A stretch of 8,340 nt of DNA from Rhodocyclaceae bacterium (GTDB lineage: Bacteria > Pseudomonadota > Gammaproteobacteria > Burkholderiales > Rhodocyclaceae), in contig PNJM01000107.1 in assembly GCA_013821865.1 (NCBI GenBank), positions 1 through 8,340 on the forward strand, given 5' to 3'. The translations under genes were made by a program, and so were the position numbers. The notes under the pieces are model-generated. The model was given only the letters and a program-made list of their open reading frames with translations, did no database searches and was not told the origin of the DNA. This document shows positions 1 through 6,354 of this stretch, piece after piece. Numbering within the stretch: the first letter of the stretch is position 1; every line of letters begins with the position of its first letter.

Positions 1-182
1 TCAACCGCTCGGGCACCCGCCGCGAGGAACTGCTGCTCAAGCCGGAAATCCTGCAGAAGGTCTGGGTATTGCGCAAGCTCCTCTACAACATGGACGACCT
101 CGAGGCGATGGAGTTCCTCCTCGACAAGATCCGCGCAACGAAGAACAACGCGGAGTTTTTTGACGCGATGAGACGCGGCTGA
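1..182 (+). CDS. rho: Transcription termination factor Rho, C-terminal end (partial)
   Basis: This is the last 59 codons of rho; the reading frame begins at base 3 and the stop is TGA at 180-182, so the 5' part lies outside the window. Rho is the hexameric RNA-dependent ATPase that ends transcription of many untranslated RNAs. The visible tail starts [12 protein letters not shown], continues with a VWVLRKLL helix and [12 protein letters not shown], and ends EFFDAMRRG. This is the typical end of the C-terminal ATPase domain, where bacterial Rho proteins usually end in a similar FF-x-x-M-[KR]-R tail. The Walker motifs and the Q- and R-loops lie upstream and cannot be seen. Having rpmE immediately downstream on the same strand is the common proteobacterial rho-rpmE arrangement and supports the call. 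The identification is firm although only the end is present. Confidence 0.96.
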   Translation, partial: NRSGTRREELLLKPEILQKVWVLRKLLYNMDDLEAMEFLLDKIRATKNNAEFFDAMRRG

Positions 183-217
183 TGCCGCATCCCATCGCGG
201 TGCTTTGGCTGCGGCAT
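182..217 (+). other. Inverted repeat at the end of rho
   Basis: ATGCCGCA at 182-189 is an exact inverted repeat of TGCGGCAT at 210-217, giving an 8-bp stem with a 20-base loop. It begins on the last base of the rho stop codon. No run of T follows, so it is not a standard intrinsic terminator. It may instead protect the 3' end of the mRNA or act with a second small hairpin just downstream (AACCTT 218-223 with AAGGTT 233-238). The pairing is seen directly; the role is inferred. Confidence 0.5.
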
Positions 218-247
218 AACCTTGGCATCGCAAAGGTTGGCCTCCGT

Positions 248-276
248 TTGCAAGGGCCATGATTTTCAGGGATAAT
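248..276 (+). promoter_or_regulatory. Sigma70-type promoter of rpmE
   Basis: TTGCAA (248-253) and GATAAT (271-276) match the -35 and -10 consensus at four and five of six positions, separated by the ideal 17 bases. Transcription would start near 283, giving an rpmE leader of about 97 bases. It lies between rho and rpmE, so rpmE can be transcribed independently of rho. It is the best-looking promoter in the window. Confidence 0.72.
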
Positions 277-287
277 GCGCGTTTTTA

Positions 288-372
288 GTTACGGCGTAAC
301 GCCTGCGCCTTCACTGAAACTTACGTTTTCTCGGGCAGCCACATTCGCTGCCCTCCCTGTCAGAGCAGAGGA
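288..372 (+). promoter_or_regulatory. Structured 5' leader of rpmE, possible bL31 autoregulatory site
   Basis: The leader contains two hairpins. One is GTTAC (288-292) with GTAAC (296-300), loop GGC. The other is GGGCAGC (333-339) with GCTGCCC (347-353), an exact 7-bp stem with a 7-base loop. The Shine-Dalgarno AGAGGA (367-372) sits 7 bases before the ATG. CCTC at 352-355 could pair with GAGG of that Shine-Dalgarno, and this pairing would compete with the 3' arm of the second hairpin. bL31 genes in several bacterial groups carry leaders that are thought or shown to bind their own product; that this one does so is inference. Confidence 0.45.
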
Positions 373-379
373 CTCCCCC

Positions 380-595
380 ATGAAAGCCGATATTCATCCC
401 GATTACGTCGAAATCGACGTCGCCTGCAGTTGCGGCAACAAGTTCAAGACCCGTTCGACCAGCGGCAAGCCGCTGCACGTCGAAGTCTGTTCCGCCTGCC
501 ATCCGTTCTACACCGGCAAGCAGAAGATCGTTGACACCGCCGGCCGCGTCGAGCGCTTCCGCCAGAAATACGGCAAGAAACAAGCCACTGCGTAA
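380..595 (+). CDS. rpmE: 50S ribosomal protein L31 (bL31), zinc-binding type
   Basis: A 71-residue protein of usual length for bL31, which joins the central protuberance of the 50S subunit to the 30S head. It starts MKADIHPDY and carries the family core CSCGNKF and [12 protein letters not shown]. Its two cysteine pairs (C16/C18 and C37/C40) are the zinc ligands of the C+ form, as opposed to the zinc-free paralogue made under zinc starvation. The start at 380 is chosen because AGAGGA lies 7 bases upstream and the family begins with MK-x-DIHP. An in-frame ATG at 275 would start inside the promoter -10 element and add residues the family lacks. The gene has its own promoter and a strong terminator, so it is probably a single-gene unit. 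Confidence 0.97.
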   Translation: MKADIHPDYVEIDVACSCGNKFKTRSTSGKPLHVEVCSACHPFYTGKQKIVDTAGRVERFRQKYGKKQATA

Positions 596-599
596 GCGC

Positions 600-644
600 A
601 AAATGCACTCCACGAAAGGCAGCTTCGGCTGCCTTTTGCATTTT
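600..644 (+). terminator. Intrinsic terminator after rpmE
   Basis: AAAGGCAGC (615-623) and GCTGCCTTT (628-636) form a 9-bp stem closed by a TTCG tetraloop, an especially stable loop. The downstream TGCATTTT (637-644) can also pair with AAAATGCA (600-607), extending the stem, and supplies T-rich sequence after the hairpin. It starts 4 bases after the rpmE stop codon. Confidence 0.88.
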
Positions 645-667
645 GGGACGCGGCGTTTCGGTACAAT
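636..667 (+). promoter_or_regulatory. Candidate promoter for the GT39-pgi unit
   Basis: TACAAT at 662-667 is a good -10 match and is preceded by GG. The -35 is poor: TTGCAT at 636-641 would need a 20-base spacer, and the correctly spaced positions near 639-644 read CATTTT and overlap the rpmE terminator. A promoter is expected here because the terminator blocks read-through, so the -10 call is plausible while the -35 is uncertain. Confidence 0.35.
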
Positions 668-707
668 CCCAACGCTGGGGAAAACCAATCAAGAAAACCA
701 CGGATAA

Positions 708-2345
708 ATGCCTGTCACTCCACCACTCTCGCGCCGCCTCCCCTTCGCCTTCCCGCCGCGCGGCGCCGTGCTGGTTTTCTTCTGCGCACTCTATCTCCTG
801 CCCGGCCTGATCGGACGCGATCCCTGGAAGAGCGACGATGCCACGCATTTCGGCGTCGTCTATTCCCTGCTGTCCGGCGGCGACTGGCTGCTGCCACGCC
901 TGGCGGGTGAGCTCTGGCTCGACAGCCCCCCGCTCTACTACTGGGTCGCCGCGCTGTTCGCCAAGGCCTTCGGCCTGGTCCTGCCGCTGCATGACGCGGC
1001 GCGCCTGGCCTCCGGCTTCTTCGGTGCGCTCATGCTCGGCTTCCTCGCCGGCGCAGCGCGCAGGCTGGGTGACGACACGGCGGCCCATGCCCCCCTCGTC
1101 GCCATCGGCTGCCTCGGCCTGCTGGTGCACATTCACGACATCCAGCCGGCAACGGCTTTTCTCGCCGCGGCGGCGGCAACTTATTACGGCCTTGCCCTGC
1201 TGCCGCAAAACCCGCTCCGCGGCGGCGCCATCACCGGAGCCGCGCTGGGTTTCGGTTTCATGGCCATGGGCATGCCAGTGCTGCTCACGCTGGCTCCCCT
1301 GCTCATCCTGTTGCCGCTCGTCGCGGCGCACCTGCGCACAACCCAGGCGGCGCGCGGCGCGCTGGCGGCGCTGGCGGTTGCAGCGCCGCTGGCGCTGGCC
1401 TGGCCGCTGGCGCTCTTCTGGCGCGAACCGGCGGCGCTCAACCTTTGGTGGGCACGCGAGATGGCAGACCTGCACCCGACCGGCAACTGGCCCGCCGCAC
1501 TGTGGGAATACCTGCAGTTGCTCGGCTGGTTCGCCTGGCCCGCGCTGCCGCTCGCACTGTGGACGCTGTGGAAGGAGCGCCGCCGGCTGGGCGAGCCGCG
1601 CATCCTGATCCCGCTGCTCTCGTTCGTCGTCATGCTGGCGGTGCAAACCACCTTCTTCGATCCGCGCAGCCTGAATACGCTGCTCCTGCTGCCGCCCCTG
1701 GTGCTGCTCGCCGTGCCGGCCACGACCACGCTGCGGCGCGGCGCCGCCAATGCCTTCGACTGGTTCGGCATGATGACCTTCACCCTCGTCGCCGGCCTGA
1801 TCTGGCTGGGCTGGGTCGCCATGGTCGCAGGCGCTCCGGCGCGGATCGCCAGGAACTTCGCCAAGATCGAGCCCGGCTTCGTCGCGCAATTCTCGCTGCC
1901 CGCCTTCATCGCCGCGCTGGCGCTCAGTCTCGCCTGGCTGTGGCTGATCTTCGGCAGCCCGCGCGCTCCGGCGCGCGGCACGACGCATTGGGCGGCGGGC
2001 ATGGTGCTGACATGGGGGCTCCTCATGGCGCTATGGCTGCCCTGGATCGACTACGGCAAGAGCTACCGCGCCGTCGGTGCCTCGCTGAAAGCCGCCGTTC
2101 CCGCCCACGCCGGCTGCATTGCCGGACGCGGCCTGGGCGAATCGCAGCGCGCCTCCTTCCATTACTTTGCCGGCGTCGCGACGAAGCGCCACGGCAGCAA
2201 GGCCGCCGCGCAATGCCGTCTGCTCCTGACACAGGGCACGGCACACGCCGAAGACTTGCCGCGCGGTGCCGGCTGGCGCAAGATTTGGGAAGGGCATCGC
2301 CGCGGCGACCGCGTCGAGCGTTTCCGCCTCTATCAGCAAGAATAG
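708..2345 (+). CDS. GT39/ArnT-like polytopic membrane glycosyltransferase
   Basis: A 545-residue integral membrane protein with about 12-13 predicted hydrophobic segments from residue ~20 to ~447 and a soluble C-terminal part (~448-545), probably periplasmic. The N-terminal segment (~20-36) is followed by a periplasmic loop reading DPWKSDDATHFGVVYSLL (38-55) and then GDWLLPRLAGELWLDSPPLYYW (58-79). This is the signature layout of the GT-C enzymes of family GT39 (protein mannosyltransferases and ArnT): an acidic pair after the first membrane helix (D43/D44 here, probably catalytic), then G-x-W-x-x-P and an [ED]-x-PPLYYW element. These enzymes move a sugar from a polyprenyl-phosphate carrier to lipid A, protein or glycan. 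Here the usual lysine before PP is serine (DSPP). The acceptor cannot be told from sequence. It lies 11 bases upstream of pgi. The name arnT is not justified. Confidence 0.82.
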   Translation: MPVTPPLSRRLPFAFPPRGAVLVFFCALYLLPGLIGRDPWKSDDATHFGVVYSLLSGGDWLLPRLAGELWLDSPPLYYWVAALFAKAFGLVLPLHDAARLASGFFGALMLGFLAGAARRLGDDTAAHAPLVAIGCLGLLVHIHDIQPATAFLAAAAATYYGLALLPQNPLRGGAITGAALGFGFMAMGMPVLLTLAPLLILLPLVAAHLRTTQAARGALAALAVAAPLALAWPLALFWREPAALNLWWAREMADLHPTGNWPAALWEYLQLLGWFAWPALPLALWTLWKERRRLGEPRILIPLLSFVVMLAVQTTFFDPRSLNTLLLLPPLVLLAVPATTTLRRGAANAFDWFGMMTFTLVAGLIWLGWVAMVAGAPARIARNFAKIEPGFVAQFSLPAFIAALALSLAWLWLIFGSPRAPARGTTHWAAGMVLTWGLLMALWLPWIDYGKSYRAVGASLKAAVPAHAGCIAGRGLGESQRASFHYFAGVATKRHGSKAAAQCRLLLTQGTAHAEDLPRGAGWRKIWEGHRRGDRVERFRLYQQE

Positions 2346-2356
2346 CCTCACCGCTC

Positions 2357-3985
2357 ATGACGCCGCTCACTCAAACACCGGAATGGCTGGCGCTGGCAAA
2401 GCATCGGGACACGCTGGCGCCGCGTCATCTGAACGATCTGTTCGCTGCTGATCCGCAGCGCTTCTCCCGTCTTTCGCTGCGGTTGGGTGAGCTTCTTTTC
2501 GATTTTTCGAAGCAGCGCATCACCGCCGAAACGCTGCAACTCCTGGCGAAACTGGCCGAGGCGCGCGGTCTTGCCGGCTTCATGCGCCGCATGGCGAACG
2601 GCAAACCCATCAACTCCACCGAGAACCGCGCCGCGCTGCACGTTGCCCTGCGCGCCGGGCGTCCCTACCGCGTCAACGGCACGGACGTGCTGCCGCAAGT
2701 GCTCGACACCCGCGTGCGCATGCGCGAACTGGCCAACGACATTCGCTCCGGCGCGCGTTGCGGCGCCGGCGGGCAGCCAATCCGCAACGTGGTCAACCTG
2801 GGCATCGGCGGTTCCGATCTCGGGCCGCGCATGGCCACACAGGCACTCGGCGAATACGCCGACCCGGGCATCAAGGTACGCTTCGTCGCCAACATCGACC
2901 CGGCGGAATTCGCGTCAACGGTGCGCGACCTCGACCCGGCCGAGACGCTGTTCATTCTCTCCTCGAAAACCTTCGGCACGCAGGAAACGCTGGCCAACGC
3001 CCGTGCCGCCAAGGCCTGGCTGGGCGCGGGGACGGACATCGACAGACACTTTGTCGCCGTCACCAACAACCTTGCTGCGGCCGAGGCTTTCGGCATCGCG
3101 CGCGGGAATTGCTTCGCCCTGCCGGAATGGGTAGGCGGACGGTTCTCCATGTGGTCGGCCATCGGCCTGCCGCTCGCCTGCGCCATCGGCATGGACGCCT
3201 TCGAGGACATGCTGGCCGGCGCGCGCAAGATGGACGAGCACTTCCTCGCCGCACCGCTGTCCGCGAACCTGCCGGCGGCGATGGCCCTCATCGGCATCTG
3301 GAACATTGATTTCCTCAACGCCGAGTCGCTCGCCGTCATCCCCTATTCGCACCGGCTCGGCCTGCTGCCGGCCTATCTCCAGCAGCTGGAGATGGAGAGC
3401 AACGGCAAGCGCGTCACGCATGAAGGCGAGCCGGTCGGCTGCGCCACGGCGCCCGTCCTCTGGGGCATGGCCGGTTCCGTGGGGCAGCACGCCTTCCATC
3501 AGCTTTTCTACCAGGGCACGCGGCTGACGCCGATCGATTTCGTCGTCCCGGTCGGCGACGCCAGCCCCGAGCAGGAGGCGCTGGTGGCCAATGCCCTGGC
3601 GCAGAGCGCGGCACTGATGCGCGGCAAGCCGGAAGAGGAAGCACGGCGGCAATTGCTCGCCTCCGGCCGCCCGGCCGCGGAAGCGCAGCGCCTGGCTCCG
3701 CACCTGGTCTGCCCCGGCAACCAGCCCAGTTCGACGCTGCTCATGCCCGCCCTCACGCCGCGCGCGCTGGGCGGCCTGATCGCCCTCTACGAGCACAAGG
3801 TCGCCGTGCAGGGCTGCATCTGGGGCGTGAACAGCTTCGACCAGTGGGGCGTCGAGCACGGCAAGCAGATGGCGCGGGAGATTTTGCCGAAGATGCTGAG
3901 CGGCGAAGGGGATTTCGACGCATCGACCGCGGGCCTGCTCGCAAACATCCGGAAATGGCAGGAGGGGAAAAGAAATGAATCCTGA
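2357..3985 (+). CDS. pgi: Glucose-6-phosphate isomerase
   Basis: A 542-residue cytoplasmic enzyme, close to the ~549 residues of E. coli Pgi, that interconverts glucose 6-phosphate and fructose 6-phosphate in glycolysis and gluconeogenesis. It has the GIGGSDLGP phosphate-binding loop (149-157), KTFGTQET, the first family signature around WVGGRFSMWSAIG (258-270) and the second, GCIWGVNSFDQWGVEHGK, ending at K503. The expected catalytic residues are present: E347 in EMESNGKRV, H378 in GQHAFHQL and K503. The ATG at 2357 is chosen because it lies just after the GT39 stop and gives the right length (MTPLTQTPEWLAL). The same frame stays open far upstream, but that part is an arginine-rich shadow of the GT39 gene. 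No clear Shine-Dalgarno is seen, so translation may be coupled to the upstream gene. It overlaps the next gene by 11 bases. Confidence 0.97.
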   Translation: MTPLTQTPEWLALAKHRDTLAPRHLNDLFAADPQRFSRLSLRLGELLFDFSKQRITAETLQLLAKLAEARGLAGFMRRMANGKPINSTENRAALHVALRAGRPYRVNGTDVLPQVLDTRVRMRELANDIRSGARCGAGGQPIRNVVNLGIGGSDLGPRMATQALGEYADPGIKVRFVANIDPAEFASTVRDLDPAETLFILSSKTFGTQETLANARAAKAWLGAGTDIDRHFVAVTNNLAAAEAFGIARGNCFALPEWVGGRFSMWSAIGLPLACAIGMDAFEDMLAGARKMDEHFLAAPLSANLPAAMALIGIWNIDFLNAESLAVIPYSHRLGLLPAYLQQLEMESNGKRVTHEGEPVGCATAPVLWGMAGSVGQHAFHQLFYQGTRLTPIDFVVPVGDASPEQEALVANALAQSAALMRGKPEEEARRQLLASGRPAAEAQRLAPHLVCPGNQPSSTLLMPALTPRALGGLIALYEHKVAVQGCIWGVNSFDQWGVEHGKQMAREILPKMLSGEGDFDASTAGLLANIRKWQEGKRNES

Positions 3986-4184
3986 AGCAATCGATCAGAG
4001 CATCCGCAGGTTTCTCAAGAACGTCGGCGTCAATTCGCACCAGGCCATCGTGCGCGCCATCGCGGAGGCAGAGGAAAAGGGGGCACTGGCCGGCAACGAG
4101 ATGTTCCCGGTGCGCATGACACTGGAGATTCCGTCCCTGCAGGTGACCGTGCAGTTCGACGGCGAGATAGAACTCACGCCCTAA
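3975..4184 (+). CDS. Small conserved protein, DUF6494-like
   Basis: A 69-residue acidic protein of unknown function. I recognise the pattern of the DUF6494 family from memory: a helical N-terminal half with [16 protein letters not shown] (10-25), then a linker and a beta-rich half reading [24 protein letters not shown] (44-67). No signal peptide, membrane segment or catalytic motif is visible, so it is probably cytosolic and perhaps a binding or accessory protein. A perfect AGGAGG (3960-3965) lies 9 bases before the ATG, inside the pgi coding region, and the start overlaps the pgi end by 11 bases, so it should be made together with Pgi. Its TAA shares bases with the stop of the convergent orn gene. 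The gene is firm; the family call is moderate and no function is proposed. Confidence 0.85.
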   Translation: MNPEAIDQSIRRFLKNVGVNSHQAIVRAIAEAEEKGALAGNEMFPVRMTLEIPSLQVTVQFDGEIELTP

Positions 4185-4726
4185 AGCCGGATAAAGTTGT
4201 CCCGGTAGTAGCGCAATTCCTCGATCGACTCGTGGATGTCGGCCAGCGCCGTGTGCTGGCCTTTCTTCACCACGCCCTTGAACACCTCCGGTTTCCAGCG
4301 CCGTGCCAGTTCCTTCAGCGTGCTGACATCCAGGTTGCGGTAGTGGAAGCAGGCCTCCAGCTTCGGCAGCCAGCGCGCCATGAAGCGCCGGTCCTGGCAG
4401 ATGGAATTGCCGCACATCGGCGTCGTGCGCTCGGGCACGAACTGCCGCATCCATTCGATCAACAGCGCCTCGGCCCCGGCCTCGCTCACCGCCGATGCCT
4501 TCACCTTGTCGATCAGGCCGGAGCGTCCATGGGTGCCCTTGTTCCACTCGTCCATGGCGTCGAGCACCGCGTCGGGCTGGTGCACCACCACGACGGGCGA
4601 CTCGGCCAGGGTATTGAGCGCGGAATCGGTCGCCACCATGGCGATCTCGATGACGCGGTCGCTGTCCGGGTTGAGGCCGGTCATTTCCATGTCCAGCCAG
4701 ATGAGGTTGTTCGGGTCCTGTGCCAT
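4181..4726 (-). CDS. orn: Oligoribonuclease
   Basis: A 181-residue DEDDh-family 3'-5' exoribonuclease, the same length as E. coli Orn. It degrades 2-5 nucleotide RNA leftovers (in practice mainly dinucleotides such as pGpG from cyclic-di-GMP breakdown) to mononucleotides and is essential in some bacteria. The catalytic set is complete: D12 and E14 in [12 protein letters not shown]112 in [10 protein letters not shown], and H158 and D163 in [12 protein letters not shown]. The strongly conserved [16 protein letters not shown] is at 132-147. I chose the ATG at 4726-4724 ([10 protein letters not shown]). A TTG at 4744-4742 is in frame and would add six residues, but it has no ribosome-binding site and would make the protein longer than the family norm. 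The gene faces the pgi unit and its last 4 bases overlap the DUF6494-like gene. Confidence 0.96.
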   Translation of the reverse strand: MAQDPNNLIWLDMEMTGLNPDSDRVIEIAMVATDSALNTLAESPVVVVHQPDAVLDAMDEWNKGTHGRSGLIDKVKASAVSEAGAEALLIEWMRQFVPERTTPMCGNSICQDRRFMARWLPKLEACFHYRNLDVSTLKELARRWKPEVFKGVVKKGQHTALADIHESIEELRYYRDNFIRL

Positions 4727-4750
4727 AATCGTCCGCACGCTCAAGAAACT

Positions 4751-4777
4751 TTGAAAGCCCGGATTCTGTCATAGTTT
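4751..4777 (+). promoter_or_regulatory. Weak candidate promoter of the M48 protease operon
   Basis: TTGAAA (4751-4756) could be a -35 element with TAGTTT (4772-4777) as a poor -10, but the spacer is only 15 bases. The 71-base gap between orn and the protease gene must hold a rightward promoter unless the operon is read from far upstream. This is the best candidate seen, and it overlaps the leftward orn promoter. Confidence 0.25.
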
Positions 4778-4796
4778 CAGCCTGGTACGCACCCAA
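4768..4796 (-). promoter_or_regulatory. Candidate promoter of orn
   Basis: On the minus strand, TTGGGT (plus-strand 4796-4791) and TATGAC (4773-4768) are 17 bases apart, matching the consensus at three and four positions. The start site would be about 30-40 bases ahead of the orn ATG. The match is moderate, but location and spacing are right. Confidence 0.38.
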
Positions 4797-4797
4797 C

Positions 4798-6039
4798 ATG
4801 CCCGTTTTCACCGTAGTGTTTCTCGCCGCCCTGCTCGCCACCACGCTGCTGCGCCTGTGGCTGGCGCGCCGCCACTTGCGCCACGTCATCGGGCACCGGG
4901 CCGCGGTGCCCGCCGTGTTCCGCGAGAGCATCACGCTGGAGGCGCACCAGAAGGCGGCCGATTACACCGTGGCCAAGCTCCGCCTTGCCTTCATCGAAAT
5001 CGCCATCGGCGCCCTCTTCGTGCTGGCGCTGACGCTGGGCGGCATCCTGCAGGCGCTGCACTCGGCCTGGGCAAGCGTCTTTGCCGAAGGCGGCTACGCC
5101 CACGGCATCGCCTTCATCGCCGGCATCGCCGTCCTCAGCTTCGTCGTCGACCTGCCTTTCACGCTGTATCGCACCTTCGTCATCGAAGAGCGCTTCGGCT
5201 TCAACAAGATGACCCTGCGTCTGTGGTTCATCGATCTCGTCAAGGGGACCCTGCTCGGCGCGGCGATCGGCCTGCCGGTGCTGCTGGCCGTGCTGTGGCT
5301 GATGGCGCAAATGAGTTCTTACTGGTGGCTCCACGTCTGGCTGTTCTGGATGGGCTTCAACCTGCTGGTGCTGCTCATCTACCCGACGCTGATCGCCCCG
5401 CTCTTCAACAAGTTCTCGCCCCTCGCCGACGAATCGCTCAAGGCGCGCATCGAAGCGCTGCTGGCGCGCTGCGGCTTCCGCTCGAGCGGCCTGTTCGTCA
5501 TGGACGGCTCGAAGCGCAGCGCCCACGGCAACGCCTACTTCACCGGCGTAGGCAGAGCCAAGCGCATCGTTTTCTTCGACACCCTTCTGGAAAAGCTGCG
5601 GCCCGAGGAAATCGAGGCCGTGCTGGCGCACGAACTGGGCCACTACAAGCGCCGCCACGTGTGGAAGCGCATCGGCCTGCTGGCGCTGGCCAGCCTGGGC
5701 TTCCTTTGGCTGCTCGGCGCCCTCATCGCCGAGCCGTGGTTCTACAACGGCCTGGGCATGGCGAGCCGGAACACGGCTGCGGCGCTGGTGCTGTTCTCCC
5801 TGGTCATCCCCTTGTTCACCTTTCCGCTGGCGCCGCTCATGAACGCGCTATCGCGCAGGCACGAATACGAGGCCGATGCCTACGCCGCGAAGCAGACGCA
5901 GGCGGGCGACCTCGTCGCCGCACTGGTCAAGCTCTACCGCGACAACGCCGCCACGTTGACGCCCGATCCGCTCTACTCCACATTCTACGACTCCCATCCC
6001 CCGGCAGCGGCGCGCATCGCGCATTTGCGCGCGTCATAG
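4798..6039 (+). CDS. M48-family Ste24-like membrane zinc metalloprotease
   Basis: A 413-residue polytopic membrane protease resembling the CAAX prenyl protease 1 (Ste24) branch of M48. Hydrophobic segments lie near 3-21, 64-85, 103-124, 146-170, 178-203, 291-311 and 326-348. The zinc site is intact: H278, E279 and H282 in AHELGHYKRRH, with E356 in HEYEADAYA as third ligand. Other family marks are SKRSAHGNAYFTG (238-250), IVFFDTLLEKL (257-267) and PLYSTFYDSHPP (391-402). Bacteria do not farnesylate CAAX proteins, so the bacterial role is probably clearance or processing of inner-membrane proteins; the substrate is unknown. It is longer than HtpX (~290 residues) and has the Ste24-type long N-terminal part. 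No good Shine-Dalgarno precedes the ATG. It heads a compact four-gene operon, with the cytochrome gene starting 8 bases after its stop. Confidence 0.93.
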   Translation: MPVFTVVFLAALLATTLLRLWLARRHLRHVIGHRAAVPAVFRESITLEAHQKAADYTVAKLRLAFIEIAIGALFVLALTLGGILQALHSAWASVFAEGGYAHGIAFIAGIAVLSFVVDLPFTLYRTFVIEERFGFNKMTLRLWFIDLVKGTLLGAAIGLPVLLAVLWLMAQMSSYWWLHVWLFWMGFNLLVLLIYPTLIAPLFNKFSPLADESLKARIEALLARCGFRSSGLFVMDGSKRSAHGNAYFTGVGRAKRIVFFDTLLEKLRPEEIEAVLAHELGHYKRRHVWKRIGLLALASLGFLWLLGALIAEPWFYNGLGMASRNTAAALVLFSLVIPLFTFPLAPLMNALSRRHEYEADAYAAKQTQAGDLVAALVKLYRDNAATLTPDPLYSTFYDSHPPAAARIAHLRAS

Positions 6040-6047
6040 AGAGAACG

Positions 6048-6353
6048 ATGAACAAGACAACTGCTGCGCTGATCCTTCTGCTGCCGCTCGCGGCGACGGC
6101 GGCCCCCTTCGCCAAGGGCAACCCGAAGGAAGGCAGGAAACTGCATGACGCGAAGTGCGTCGTCTGTCACCAGCGCCTGGTCGGCGGCGACGGCACGGAA
6201 ATCTACAAGCGCATCGACCGCAAGATCAGCACGCCGCAGGCCCTCCTGCAGCGCATCGCCGCCTGCAACGCCCAGATAAATGCCGGCCTGTTCCCCGAAG
6301 ACGAGGAAAACATCGCCGCACACCTGAACCGGCAGTACTACAAGTTCAAATAG
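6048..6353 (+). CDS. Secreted small monohaem c-type cytochrome
   Basis: A 101-residue protein with a signal peptide (MNKTTAALILLLPLAATAA, cleavage probably near residue 19) and one haem site C37-V-V-C40-H41. The mature protein of about 80 residues would be periplasmic or membrane-attached and carry electrons. After the haem site come a charged stretch (EIYKRIDRKI), a helix with C73, and a C-terminal helix ending HLNRQYYKFK. The mature part contains no methionine, so the usual Met sixth ligand of class I cytochromes is missing; the other histidines are H33, ahead of the haem site, and H92, in the last helix. The start is supported by a purine-rich AGAGAGAACG just upstream. It sits 8 bases after the protease gene and 1 base before the pterin dehydratase gene. 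The redox partner is unknown. Confidence 0.9.
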   Translation: MNKTTAALILLLPLAATAAPFAKGNPKEGRKLHDAKCVVCHQRLVGGDGTEIYKRIDRKISTPQALLQRIAACNAQINAGLFPEDEENIAAHLNRQYYKFK

Positions 6354-6354
6354 C

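Noticed and set aside
182..217. Hairpin after rho as an intrinsic terminator
   Set aside because: The stem is perfect, but the loop is 20 bases and no T-run follows, so I list it only as an inverted repeat.
275..379. Longer rpmE starting at the ATG at 275
   Set aside because: It would begin inside the promoter -10 element and add 35 residues absent from bL31; the ATG at 380 has a proper ribosome-binding site.
444..1988. 514-codon open frame on the minus strand, opposite rpmE and the GT39 gene
   Set aside because: Its product is dominated by Arg, Gln, Glu and Gly in low-complexity runs, as expected for the antisense of a GC-rich gene. The plus strand carries a recognisable membrane protein and rpmE over the same bases.
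1445..2356. Upstream in-frame extension of pgi by 304 codons
   Set aside because: The extension is an arginine- and alanine-rich shadow of the GT39 gene; Pgi has no such domain and the ATG at 2357 gives the family length.
2915..3859. 314-codon minus-strand frame within pgi
   Set aside because: It has no recognisable motif and lies wholly opposite the conserved core of pgi, including its active-site blocks.
3753..4934. 393-codon minus-strand frame overlapping pgi, orn and the protease gene
   Set aside because: It reads orn in a different frame and spans parts of three recognised genes, so it is a codon-bias artefact.
4857..6047. Long plus-strand frame running into the cytochrome gene, suggesting a fusion
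   Set aside because: The part before 6048 is an out-of-frame shadow of the M48 protease; the cytochrome has its own start, upstream purine-rich site and signal peptide.
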